Source: DASSFG01 sp035547915
GTDB lineage: Bacteria > Planctomycetota > Planctomycetia > Pirellulales > JAICIG01
DNA: 64,000 nt
Direction of reading: 5' to 3'
Assembly: GCA_035547915.1 (NCBI GenBank)
Contig: DASZTS010000015.1
Location: 1-64,000, forward strand
Position 1 is the first letter of the stretch. Each line of letters starts with the position of its first letter. Of this stretch, positions 1 through 8,044 are shown one piece after another. The position numbers and the translations under genes are program-made. The notes beneath the pieces were generated by a model. It was not told the origin of the DNA. It ran no database searches and saw nothing but the letters and a program-made list of their open reading frames with translations.

Positions 1-363
1 CGCTTCAAGGCTTTCCCCATTCAGGACGACGACCATTTGCTCACGGTGCTGCGCTACGTGGAGCGGAATCCACTCCGCGCCGATTTGGTGAAGCGTGCGG
101 AGCAATGGCCGTGGTCAAGCTTGGCTTGGCGCGTCTCCGGCAAACGGCCGCCGATGCTGGCCGATTGGCCGATCGCTTATCCAACCAATTGGCTCACGCG
201 TGTCAACCGACCTCAATCGCAAGCAGAAGAGAAGGCATTGCGACGATCCATCGAGCGTGGCCAGCCATTTGGTGACGAGACATGGGTCGAGCATACCGCT
301 ACGCGACTTGGCCTAGAATCAACCTTGCGCCCCTGCGGTCGTCCAAGGAAGACAGAAAAGTAG
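1..363 (+). CDS. REP-associated (IS200-like) tyrosine transposase, C-terminal part
   Basis: The reading frame is open from base 1, so the gene starts before the window; about 120 C-terminal residues are visible and end at TAG 361-363. The stretch reading YVERNPLRADLV, followed by the WPWSS motif, is the hallmark C-terminal part of REP-associated tyrosine transposases (Y1/IS200-like family), which process hairpin-bearing REP DNA. The HUH motif and catalytic Tyr would lie upstream and cannot be checked. No REP-like palindromes were seen just downstream. It is followed by other transposon scraps, so it could be a domesticated single-copy gene or a decaying one. Confidence 0.8.
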   Translation, partial: RFKAFPIQDDDHLLTVLRYVERNPLRADLVKRAEQWPWSSLAWRVSGKRPPMLADWPIAYPTNWLTRVNRPQSQAEEKALRRSIERGQPFGDETWVEHTATRLGLESTLRPCGRPRKTEK

Positions 364-401
364 AATGTCCCCTTTTCGCTCCCCGACAACGAGCACAACA
401 G

Positions 402-584
402 GGCGTGGCGACGATCAAGACCAACGCCGATGAGGCGTACGTCGATCTATACGACCGTCTTGGATCGCGGCGGACGGGCGGCCTGACCTTGCAGCAGATA
501 GCGAACGCGCTCAACGACGAAGGACACACGACGCGTCGTGGCAAACCGTGGTCGGCTACGGCGGTTTGCGGGTTACGAGCCATT
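402..584 (+). pseudogene. serine-recombinase-like fragment
   Basis: About 60 residues in one frame read like the segment that follows the catalytic domain of large serine recombinases and resolvases: a GLTLQQIANALNDEGHTTRRG stretch ending in GKPW (helix-turn-helix-like 'add an item to the genome' linker). Nothing upstream or downstream in the frame continues the family, and no catalytic N-terminus is present, so I read it as a remnant. The frame has no obvious start with a ribosome binding site. It could alternatively be the tail of an unrelated HTH protein. Confidence 0.4.
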
Positions 585-786
585 TCACTAAACGGGCCGC
601 AAGGTTTACGGCCTGACCACAAGCAAAGAGCACGAGACCCAAGGTCGTCCAAAACAGACCACCGAATGCCACCGCGTCGAGCAGTGCACAGCGTTGAGCT
701 TTATCGAGATTGCTCGAGTAGGCCAAGACGACGCACAAGAGAAATATCGTGGCAAATATGCGTTTGAGGGTGAATCGGGGCCGCAT
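556..786 (-). CDS. small predicted two-helix membrane protein
   Basis: A 76-residue ORF with a positively charged N-terminus (RPRFTLKRIF), a hydrophobic stretch at about residues 11-24, and a second at about residues 41-63, ending in a basic tail (KWLVTRKPP). The RF-[ST]-L-[KR] opening before a membrane helix is common in small planctomycete membrane proteins. The ATG at 784-786 has only a weak ribosome binding site, and the 3' end overlaps the recombinase remnant on the other strand. Function unknown; it may be a fortuitous ORF. Confidence 0.35.
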   Translation of the reverse strand: MRPRFTLKRIFATIFLLCVVLAYSSNLDKAQRCALLDAVAFGGLFWTTLGLVLFACGQAVNLAARLVKWLVTRKPP

Positions 787-856
787 AGGATCAATCTAGC
801 AAAAAATCTGCGAGACGATTTGGGAAAGGAAATCAATCACGGCATGGCGATACGAA

Positions 857-1126
857 GTGGGCATGACTTTCTACGGCCCCGTCGACACTGCCGAGCTGCG
901 GCACCTGAGGGCTACGGGTGTGATCGACGACAAGACCCTTTGCTATTCGGACAAGGAATTCCCGAGAGTTTATCGGTCATATCGGGATATCGCCGGCCGA
1001 TTGGCTCCGGCGGAGGTCGAAATCGAGGAAGAGGAGGGCGGGCCGTCCGAATCCTTCATGAGGGATGGGCGGGTCGACGCCGAGATTTGGCTGACCGGCA
1101 GGCGGAAGGGGAGTCTTCCTTTCTGA
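857..1126 (+). CDS. GYF_2-like (DUF4339) domain fragment
   Basis: The frame is open from about base 800 and is given here from a GTG at 857. Residues read from just upstream, W-R-Y-E-V-G-M-T-F-Y-G-P-V-D followed by AELRHLRATGVI and TLCY, match the pattern of the GYF_2 domain (aromatic start, GPV, ELxxLxxxGxI, DTLV), a small fold used by planctomycete membrane proteins as a protein-binding module. There is no membrane helix or partner domain, and the tail is acidic (EIEEEEGG). Flanking transposon debris suggests a gene fragment. The exact start is undecided. Confidence 0.4.
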   Translation: MGMTFYGPVDTAELRHLRATGVIDDKTLCYSDKEFPRVYRSYRDIAGRLAPAEVEIEEEEGGPSESFMRDGRVDAEIWLTGRRKGSLPF

Positions 1127-1134
1127 ATCGGGCG

Positions 1135-1353
1135 AGCTCGAAAATGGTTATTCGCTTGTTTCCGAGATAGTTCCTCGAAAGTTTCCAAAACATTCTCCAG
1201 CGTGCGCACGACGCCACCGGATATTTGCTCGGCGATATTTTCCACGTTGCGTCGTTCGCCGCCTGCCAACGAACCTTGCACGAATCGCCGCGCGTGTTCG
1301 TAATTCTCCGCGCGACCAAACAAAGGAATGTATCGATCCAGTGCAGCCTGGAT
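1135..1353 (-). pseudogene. IS701-like transposase, N-terminal fragment
   Basis: On the minus strand, downstream of a TAA at 1354-1356, the frame reads ALDRYIPLFGRAE, then HARRFVQGSLAGGERRNVE, then NIAEQI. This matches my recollection of the N-terminus of IS701/DDE-type transposases (aromatic-rich start, FGR-E, H-A-x-x-[YF]-V-x-G-L, ERKN, IAE). After about 70 residues the similarity is lost and the DDE catalytic core is absent, so this is a truncated remnant. It lies just upstream of the DUF1552 gene on the opposite strand. An alternative is a short unrelated helical protein. Confidence 0.4.
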
Positions 1354-1438
1354 TTATGCGGGCTTTCCGATTGGCGTTGCCATTTCGAGCTTGTACGATG
1401 GAATGGTTTTGCGGTACGGATGCAGGGACCTTTTGATC

Positions 1439-2701
1439 ATGAATCGATCCTCTTCGTCGCGTTACCAGTCGGCCTTGAGCCGTCGTGCGCTGCTGCGCGG
1501 GGCGGGCGTGGCGCTGGCCTTGCCCTGGTTGGATGCGATGCGACCGGCGTGCGCGGCCGACTCCTCCGCGGATGTGCCACGGCGGCTGGTGGCGATCGAA
1601 ACGAACATGGGCATCCTGCCGCAGTTCTTCTTTCCGGAGACGGCCGGACGGGACTATACACTCACGCCCTACCTGGAGCGGCTGGCCGATCGTCGCGACC
1701 AGATCACGGTCTTCTCGGGAGTGAGTTTGCCGGGCGTCACGGGCGGGCACGCGGCCGAACGCTGCTTCCTGACCGGCACGCCTCACCCCGAACGCGGCGG
1801 TTTCCGCAACGGCGTCTCGCTGGATCAGTTCGCCGCGGAACGGATCGGCAATCGCACGAGGTATCCCTCGCTCGTGTTGGCGATGACCAACGAGAACCCG
1901 ACGCTGAGCTACACTCGCAGCGGTGCCCCAATTCCCGCCGAAAAGAGCCCCAAGAAGCTGTTTCAAAAACTGTTCGTGCAGGGCAAACCGGAAGAGGTCG
2001 ATGCCAGCGTCGAAGCACTGCGGCAGGGCCGCAGCACGCTCGATTTTCTGACGGAACAGGCGAAGCGTCTCGGACGGTCATTGGGGCCGGCCGACCAGCG
2101 ACGGATCGATCAATATTTCACCGCGGTGCGAGAACTCGAGCAGCGCCTGCACAGCGCGCAAGAATGGGAGCGCAAACCCAAGCCCACCGTGACGGCCGCG
2201 CCGCCCGAAGACATCGAAGACATCCGCCAATTCGTCAACAAGACGAAACTGACGTTCGACGTGATGAAGTTGGCGCTCGAGACCGACTCGTCGCGAGTCA
2301 TCTCGCTCTTCATCGACACGACCGTGATCCACAACATCACGCACCATGGCAACCGGCCCGAAGCTCTCGCCGAATTGCGCCGCCACGAGGAGGGGCAGTT
2401 CGATGTCTTGGCGGGATTCCTGAAATCGCTCGCCGAACTGCCCGAAGAGGGCCAATCGTGCTTGGACCGGACGATGGTCCTTTATGGCACCTGCATGGGA
2501 AGCGCGAATTCGCATTCCAATCTGAATCTGCCGGTATTGCTCGCCGGCGGCGGCTTCAAGCACGGTCAGCACCTGGCCTTCGATGTACAGCAAAACTACC
2601 CGCTGACGAATCTGTACGTCTCGATGTTGCAGCGGCTGAGAATCGAGGCCGATACGTTCTCGACAGGTGTGGGCACCCTGCGCGGGCTAGACTTCGCATG
2701 A
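1439..2701 (+). CDS. DUF1552 domain-containing exported protein
   Basis: A 420-residue protein of the DUF1552 family, relatives of DUF1501 in the alkaline-phosphatase-like sulfatase/phosphatase fold group, function unknown. The ATG at 1439 is chosen because it starts a twin-arginine leader (LSRRALLRGAG followed by VALALPWLDAM). Family signatures include the ATETN/ETNMGILP-like opening, FLTGTPHP, and the C-terminal GGGFKHGQH followed by NLYVSMLQRL. Such proteins are nearly always paired with a DUF1592 cytochrome. Here the stop TGA overlaps the ATG of that partner (ATGA at 2698-2701), so the two are translationally coupled. A longer frame upstream (from 1328) lacks a signal peptide and is not preferred. 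Confidence 0.9.
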   Translation: MNRSSSSRYQSALSRRALLRGAGVALALPWLDAMRPACAADSSADVPRRLVAIETNMGILPQFFFPETAGRDYTLTPYLERLADRRDQITVFSGVSLPGVTGGHAAERCFLTGTPHPERGGFRNGVSLDQFAAERIGNRTRYPSLVLAMTNENPTLSYTRSGAPIPAEKSPKKLFQKLFVQGKPEEVDASVEALRQGRSTLDFLTEQAKRLGRSLGPADQRRIDQYFTAVRELEQRLHSAQEWERKPKPTVTAAPPEDIEDIRQFVNKTKLTFDVMKLALETDSSRVISLFIDTTVIHNITHHGNRPEALAELRRHEEGQFDVLAGFLKSLAELPEEGQSCLDRTMVLYGTCMGSANSHSNLNLPVLLAGGGFKHGQHLAFDVQQNYPLTNLYVSMLQRLRIEADTFSTGVGTLRGLDFA

Positions 2702-5313
2702 GGCGCCCCACGTTTCTGTGTAGCGGGCTGCCGGCCATGCTGCTCATCGCTCTGACGACCCGAGCAGCCGGCGGAGCGGCGCCGTTTCTTCAGATGCATT
2801 GTGCTGGTTGCCACGACGGCGCTACGAAGGCCGGCGGACTCGATCTGACCGCGCTGGCGCTCGAGCTCGATCAGCCGGAGAATTTTTCTCGCTGGGTGAA
2901 GGTGCACGATCGGCTCGAGGCGGGCGAGATGCCGCCGAAGGATCAGCCGCGGCCGCCGGTCGAAGAGGCCAATGCCTTCGCCACCCAGCTTCGGCAATCG
3001 TTGCTGGAAGCAGACCGCCGCCGGTTGGCGGCAGCCGGCCGGACCGGACTCCGCCGCTTGACGCGGGCCGAATACGAGAACACCGTCCGCGACCTGTTCG
3101 ACATGCCGGGGATCGCCCTGGCGGGAGAACTGCCGGCCGACGGCTCGGCCCACGGATTCGACAAGAACTGCGACGCACTCGACATTTCTCACGTGAATGT
3201 CACGAAGTATTTGGAGGCTGCCGATCACACGCTCGATTACGCCATCGCCACGCGGCCGATGCCGCCCACCGTGCACAAGCGCCGCATCTCGCTCTGCAAC
3301 GCGGGCGGGTTTGTGGCCCACGTGGTGTTGAACGGTGACGGTGTACTGCTGGTCGACAAGAAGATCGATCCGGAGTTTCCTCCTTCCGGCGAGCAGGGGC
3401 ACATCGACGAAGGGGCACACGAACGGATGGGAACGTTCGAGCGTGGCAGCAGCGTCGGATTGTTTCGACACGAGGATGAATCGCTCAGCCCCTACTTCAT
3501 CGATCATGTGACGATCTACCCGGGCCTTTATCGCGTCCGCACGTCGCTGTTCGCCTTCCAATGGGACCAGGGGCAAGTACTGCCGGCCCGCGGCACGGAG
3601 GCTGCCAGGCTGTCCGTCGTGCAGTTGACGGGCGATGGCCGCGGCGGACAGCACCCCAGCTATGTGCTCGGCTATTTCGACGCGCCGTCGCTGGAGTCGC
3701 AGGAACATGAATTGGTCACGTGGCTCAATCACAACGAATTGATCGGCTTCAACACCGCTTCGCTCGCTCCGCAGGCCAATTACTACAAGAAGAAACGGGC
3801 CATGGAGTTCACGGGGCCGGGGATCGCCTGTGATTGGCTCGATATCGAAGGGCCCTTGTACGAAGTCTGGCCGCCTGTCAGCCATCGGCGCCTGTTCGGC
3901 GACTTGCCGTTGGTGAAGTTCGATGCGGCCGCGCAGGCGGGCACGCGGCCGCCGCTGCGCAAGCAGGTTCGGCAGCTTAGCGGCAAGAACCGCCCCGATC
4001 CCGACGCCGGGCTGTTCACCGTGCAGAGTACCCAACCACTCGCCGATGCCGACCGCCTGCTTGCCGAGTTTCTACCGAACGCATTCCGGCGGCCCGTGCC
4101 AGACGAAGTGCGGGCCGATTATCTCGCGCAATTCGCGGCCCGACTGCAAGAAGGTGATTGCTTCGAGACCGCGCTGCGATACGCTTACCGCGCGGTCCTG
4201 TGCTCGCCTGAATTCCTGTATCACGTCGAACCCGCCGGTGTGCTCGACGCCCCCGCGTTGGCGAACCGTCTATCCTATTTCTTGTGGAACTCCCTGCCCG
4301 ATGCGCGCCTGACGCAACTGGCCCGTAGCGGCGATATAAAGCGCCCCGACGTCTTGCAGGGCGAAGTCGAGCGATTGCTGCAAGACCCGAAATCGCAACG
4401 CTTCATCGACGATTTCCTGGGCCAGTGGTTGAAGCTGCGACAGATCGCGGCGAACGATCCTGATAAGAAGCTCTATCCGGAATTCAATCCGTATTTGCAG
4501 GATTCGATGGTCGCCGAGACGCGGGCCTACTTCCGGGAATTGCTGGAAAAGAACCTCGACGCGAGCTATCTCGTCCGCTCCGATTTTGCCATGCTGAACC
4601 AAAAGCTCGCCGCCCATTACGGCATTCCCGGCGTGGTGGGGAGCAAGATTCGCCGAGTGAAACTGCCGGACGGCTGCCCTCGCGGTGGATTCCTCACGCA
4701 GGCAGCGATCTTGAAGGTCACCGCGAACGGCACGACAACCTCGCCCGTGCCGCGCGGCGCCTTCGTCATGGATCGGCTGCTGGGGCAGCCGCCGGAACCA
4801 CCGCCGTCGAATGTCGCCGCCGTCGAACCGGACGTCCGGGGCACAACGACCATTCGCGAGCAACTCGCCAAGCACCGATCAGAAACGGTCTGCGCGTCGT
4901 GCCATGCCAAGATCGATCCTGCCGGATTCGCGCTGGAATCGTTCGACGTCATCGGCGGTTTCCGGACGCGATACCGTTCGATCGGTGAGGGCCTGTCCGC
5001 GGAGCGCGGCGCGATCGACCCTGCCATCGGCATCGGCTTCAAGCTGGGACCGGAGGTCGACCCCCAGGGCGTGCTGCCGGACGAGCGTACCTTCCACGAC
5101 ATTCTCGAATTCCAGTCGCTGATCGCCGCCGAACCGCGACCGCTCTTGAAGAACCTGGCTCGTCAGCTCGCCGTCTACGCGACCGGCAGGGAAGTCGCGT
5201 TCTCGGATCGTGAAGAAATGGACGCGATCATCGACCGCACCCTCGCGGAGGGCGGAGGAATTCGCACTTTGTTGCACGAATTGGTGCAAAGCCCGCTGTT
5301 TCAATCGAATTAG
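2698..5313 (+). CDS. DUF1592 multidomain c-type cytochrome-like protein
   Basis: An 871-residue exported protein with the planctomycete order PSCyt1 - DUF1587 - DUF1595 - DUF1592 - DUF1588 - DUF1585. A CxxCH heme site lies at C35-A-G-C38-H39 after an N-terminal signal segment, with a second at C732-A-S-C735-H736 in the DUF1588 part (GAFVMDRLLGQPP just before it). The DUF1587-like stretch RRLTRAEYENTVRDLF and the DUF1592 core (YAYRAVLCSPEFLYH, LANRLSYFLWNSLPD) are clear. The family is thought to be a periplasmic redox or polysaccharide-related enzyme, but its reaction is unknown. It starts inside the stop of the DUF1552 gene, the reverse of the common order where DUF1592 comes first. The frame is open further upstream through DUF1552, but the ATG at 2698 begins the signal peptide. 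Confidence 0.92.
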   Translation: MRRPTFLCSGLPAMLLIALTTRAAGGAAPFLQMHCAGCHDGATKAGGLDLTALALELDQPENFSRWVKVHDRLEAGEMPPKDQPRPPVEEANAFATQLRQSLLEADRRRLAAAGRTGLRRLTRAEYENTVRDLFDMPGIALAGELPADGSAHGFDKNCDALDISHVNVTKYLEAADHTLDYAIATRPMPPTVHKRRISLCNAGGFVAHVVLNGDGVLLVDKKIDPEFPPSGEQGHIDEGAHERMGTFERGSSVGLFRHEDESLSPYFIDHVTIYPGLYRVRTSLFAFQWDQGQVLPARGTEAARLSVVQLTGDGRGGQHPSYVLGYFDAPSLESQEHELVTWLNHNELIGFNTASLAPQANYYKKKRAMEFTGPGIACDWLDIEGPLYEVWPPVSHRRLFGDLPLVKFDAAAQAGTRPPLRKQVRQLSGKNRPDPDAGLFTVQSTQPLADADRLLAEFLPNAFRRPVPDEVRADYLAQFAARLQEGDCFETALRYAYRAVLCSPEFLYHVEPAGVLDAPALANRLSYFLWNSLPDARLTQLARSGDIKRPDVLQGEVERLLQDPKSQRFIDDFLGQWLKLRQIAANDPDKKLYPEFNPYLQDSMVAETRAYFRELLEKNLDASYLVRSDFAMLNQKLAAHYGIPGVVGSKIRRVKLPDGCPRGGFLTQAAILKVTANGTTTSPVPRGAFVMDRLLGQPPEPPPSNVAAVEPDVRGTTTIREQLAKHRSETVCASCHAKIDPAGFALESFDVIGGFRTRYRSIGEGLSAERGAIDPAIGIGFKLGPEVDPQGVLPDERTFHDILEFQSLIAAEPRPLLKNLARQLAVYATGREVAFSDREEMDAIIDRTLAEGGGIRTLLHELVQSPLFQSN

Positions 5314-5327
5314 CAAGAGGATCCCGC

Positions 5328-5897
5328 ATGCACGGTCGCCGGCTGTTTTGGGTCGTTGCTTGTTCGTTGTACGTCGGATCGTTCGGCTTGGCCGCCGACC
5401 AGCCGCCCGACCTTCCCACGACCAAACATCAGGTGACGGGTCTGTTTTCGAAGGAGCGGGTGCCCGACCTGGAAAAGATCGTGCGACAACTGTCAGAGAT
5501 CGAATTGGTGCGCGTCGATTTCGCGACGGCGGAGGCCGAGTTTCGCTACGACATCGCCAAGGTCTTTCCGAATGCGACGCCGGAGCAGATCGTGGAACGT
5601 CTCGATCAGATGCTCCGCAACGCTTCGCGACACACGTTCGGAATCAAGCCGCTATGCGCCACCCCGCGGGAGGAACTCGAGCGCGTCGAAATCCCAGTGC
5701 TCGGGTTGGATTGCAAGGCTTGCTGTTTGGCGGCGTACGAAGCGATCTACAAGTTGGAAGGGGTCGAACAAGCAACGGCCAGTTTTAAGGAGGGCCTTGT
5801 CGTCGCTTGGATCCATCCGGGAAAGACCGACGTCAAAATGCTGGAAACGGCCCTGAAACAGCGAAACGTGACTTTGAAGGAGAGTGCCCGGCCGTGA
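5328..5897 (+). CDS. exported protein with heavy-metal-associated (HMA-like) domain
   Basis: A 189-residue protein with a cleavable-looking signal (residues 1-23, ending GLAAD). Residues 120-180 have the beta-alpha-beta pattern of an HMA domain, with the metal-binding pair C129-K-A-C132 in GLDCKACC followed by AYEAIYKLEGVEQATASF, as in copper chaperones. Residues 34-80 look like a second HMA-type fold without the cysteine pair. It lies 14 bases after the DUF1592 gene, so it is probably in the same transcript. Periplasmic metal handling for the neighbouring cytochrome is a fair guess, not shown. An isolated Cys110 could contribute a ligand. Confidence 0.65.
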   Translation: MHGRRLFWVVACSLYVGSFGLAADQPPDLPTTKHQVTGLFSKERVPDLEKIVRQLSEIELVRVDFATAEAEFRYDIAKVFPNATPEQIVERLDQMLRNASRHTFGIKPLCATPREELERVEIPVLGLDCKACCLAAYEAIYKLEGVEQATASFKEGLVVAWIHPGKTDVKMLETALKQRNVTLKESARP

Positions 5898-5912
5898 ACC
5901 GGCGGCATTCGC

Positions 5913-7175
5913 GTGCTCACATCGCCCGGCAATTCGACGCGGATGCGCACGGCATGGCTTGTCGTTGCCCTCCTGATGCCCGTCGCGCTGTTGAACTATC
6001 TCGATCGCCAGATGCTGGCGGCCATGAAATACTCGGTGATGGCCGATATCTCCAGCATCGGCACCGACCAGAACTGGGGCATCATGCTCGGCCAGTTCAA
6101 GTGGGTCTATGCCTTTCTCAGCCCCGTCGGTGGCTACGTCGCCGATCGATTCAGCCGGCGATTCACGATCTGTGCCAGCCTGTTCGTGTGGTCGGCCGTC
6201 ACGTGGTGGACGGGCCAAGTGACCAACTTCAACGAGTTACTTCTGGCCCGCTCGCTGATGGGAATCAGCGAGGCCTTTTATATTCCGGCCGGCCTGGCCC
6301 TCATCGCTGATTACCACGCGGGCTACACGCGCTCTCGTGCGGTGGGATGCCATCAGATGGCGATCTATTGTGGGGTCATCGCCGGCGGCTTCGGCGGCTA
6401 TGTGGCCGACGCTCCTTCTTTGGGCTGGCGGTTTGCCTTCGACATGTGCGGTATGGCTGGAATGCTCTATGCGGTGCCGCTCCTGCTCCTGCTGCGTGAC
6501 GCGGCCGGAGCGGATGCCGTCGCGGCCGGTGCGAATAAAGCTTCTCCCGTCGGTGTCGCCGGCGAATTGCTGAAGAGCCTGTCGTTCATCCTGCTGGTGC
6601 TCTACTTCACGTTGCCGGCGATGGCGGGTTGGATCGTGCGAGACTGGATGCCGGCGGTGCTCAAGCAGCAATTCAACATAGGCCAAGGCCCGGCGGGAGT
6701 GGCGGCCACACTCCTGCCGCAATTGGGCGCCATCGTAGGCGCCGCCGCCGGCGGATGGCTCGCCGACCGAGCGATGCGGCGCACTTCGCGGGGCCGAGTG
6801 GTCGTCAGCGCGGTCGGAATGGGCCTCATCGCCCCGGCGATTTTCGGCGTGGGCGTCAGCGGTTCGCTCGTCGCCGCCGTGGCCTTCCTCGGGCTCTTCG
6901 GCGTCGGATGGGGAATTTTTGACTGCAACAACATGCCGATTCTGTCGCAGATCGTTCGCCCGCAATTGAGGGCCACCGGCTACGGCATCATGAACCTCGT
7001 GAGTATCAGTTGCGGCGGTCTCGCCGACTGGGGATTCGGCGCCATGCGAGACAGATACGTTCCGTTGCACATGATCTTCGGGATTTTCTCTGGCGCCGCG
7101 ATCGTCTCGATCGTGTTGGTGCTGCTCATCCGGCCGAAGGAACGAGAGATTGCCGACCGAGACGGCGCTCTATGA
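5913..7175 (+). CDS. MFS permease (anion:cation symporter-like)
   Basis: A 420-residue, about 12-helix major facilitator. N-terminal LNYLDRQMLAAMKYSVMADI and the loop GYVADRFSRRF match the ACS/phthalate-hexuronate type of MFS proteins; RSLMGISEAFYIPAGLALI is the helix 4-5 motif. The frame begins at a GTG (5913); an ATG at 5943 (MRTAWLVV) directly before the first helix is an equally good start. It follows the HMA-domain gene by 15 bases and faces phnX convergently, so it might serve either the upstream DUF1592 operon or the phosphonate locus. The substrate cannot be read from the sequence; organic anions are usual for this family. Confidence 0.85.
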   Translation: MLTSPGNSTRMRTAWLVVALLMPVALLNYLDRQMLAAMKYSVMADISSIGTDQNWGIMLGQFKWVYAFLSPVGGYVADRFSRRFTICASLFVWSAVTWWTGQVTNFNELLLARSLMGISEAFYIPAGLALIADYHAGYTRSRAVGCHQMAIYCGVIAGGFGGYVADAPSLGWRFAFDMCGMAGMLYAVPLLLLLRDAAGADAVAAGANKASPVGVAGELLKSLSFILLVLYFTLPAMAGWIVRDWMPAVLKQQFNIGQGPAGVAATLLPQLGAIVGAAAGGWLADRAMRRTSRGRVVVSAVGMGLIAPAIFGVGVSGSLVAAVAFLGLFGVGWGIFDCNNMPILSQIVRPQLRATGYGIMNLVSISCGGLADWGFGAMRDRYVPLHMIFGIFSGAAIVSIVLVLLIRPKEREIADRDGAL

Positions 7176-7187
7176 CGAAAGAGCCGC

Positions 7188-7958
7188 TCAAGGCAACAGT
7201 GTGGGCAGTTCCGCGACGGACTTGATGACGAAGTCGGCGCCTGCGGCACGGAACATTCTTTCGCTCCGCTCGAGCCTGTTCTGTAGATCCTCGGGAGCGA
7301 GGGCTGCTACCTCCGACTCCGAGAGGCCGATCGCGTTGCCCGACTGCGTGACCGCCACCGCGATTCCACCCGCATGCTTGGCCGCCTCGATGCCGACCGG
7401 CGTGTCGTCGACGATCAAGATCGAGCTCATGGGATAGACGCCCAACGCCTCGGCGGCCCGGTAATTCATCCACGGTGCGGGCCGCCCCGCGGGCACGTCG
7501 TCGGAACAGATCACGATATCGGCCGCGTATCCTGCCGATGCCGCGGTTCGGGTGACGATTTCCATCACGTCGCGGGTGTAACCGGTCGTCGAGCCGATCT
7601 TCCATCCCCGCCGCCTACATTCCGCGATCGCTGCGGTAACACCCGGGATGACCTCCGAGTGATTGGCCACCGTTCGTTTCAGCAAAGGGAGGAAATCGTC
7701 GTACAGCGCCTCCACGTCGGCGTCCGAGGGTTCGCGCGAGAATCGCTCGCGCCAGAGTCCGACGACTCTCGGCAGACCGATGACGGCGGCGACGTGGTCA
7801 CGCTTGGAGCGCCCCATGGGCCCACGGGCTTCCTCGTCCGTAATCTCGACGCCGTGCTGACGGAAGACCTCGACGAACGCTCGCGTTGGGGCACGACTGC
7901 CATAGTCCACCGTCGTGCCCGACCAGTCCAAAATGACTGCGCGTATCTCCTGGCTCAC
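7188..7958 (-). CDS. phnX: phosphonoacetaldehyde hydrolase (phosphonatase)
   Basis: PhnX is a HAD-superfamily enzyme that splits phosphonoacetaldehyde into acetaldehyde and phosphate. Of 256 residues, the N-terminus carries the nucleophile motif D11-W-S-G-T-T-V-D, followed by EARGPMGRSKRDH, where K52 corresponds to the Schiff-base lysine that activates the aldehyde. GSTTGYTRDVM and DDVPAGRPAPWMN are further PhnX signatures, and ILIVDDTPVGIEAAKHAG is the HAD motif IV region. The start is a GTG with a good GAGGT site about 8 bases upstream. It lies 86 bases after the FAD oxidoreductase gene on the same strand. A Ser replaces the common Ala in DWAGTTVD, which is conservative. Confidence 0.95.
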   Translation of the reverse strand: MSQEIRAVILDWSGTTVDYGSRAPTRAFVEVFRQHGVEITDEEARGPMGRSKRDHVAAVIGLPRVVGLWRERFSREPSDADVEALYDDFLPLLKRTVANHSEVIPGVTAAIAECRRRGWKIGSTTGYTRDVMEIVTRTAASAGYAADIVICSDDVPAGRPAPWMNYRAAEALGVYPMSSILIVDDTPVGIEAAKHAGGIAVAVTQSGNAIGLSESEVAALAPEDLQNRLERSERMFRAAGADFVIKSVAELPTLLP

Positions 7959-8044
7959 CGTACGACCTCATGGCTCGGTTGAAGATATACCTGCCTCGAA
8001 GGAGTTCCCGATCCGCATCACGTCGCCGGCTGCTCGGCCTCCGC

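Noticed and set aside
1225..2697. Frame open from 1225 through DUF1552 in the DUF1592 frame, possible long fusion
   Set aside because: The product of that part has no family pattern and DUF1552 is clear in another frame; the true start is 2698.
2596..4035. Minus-strand ORF of 479 codons
   Set aside because: Antisense to the DUF1592 gene with no recognisable domain.
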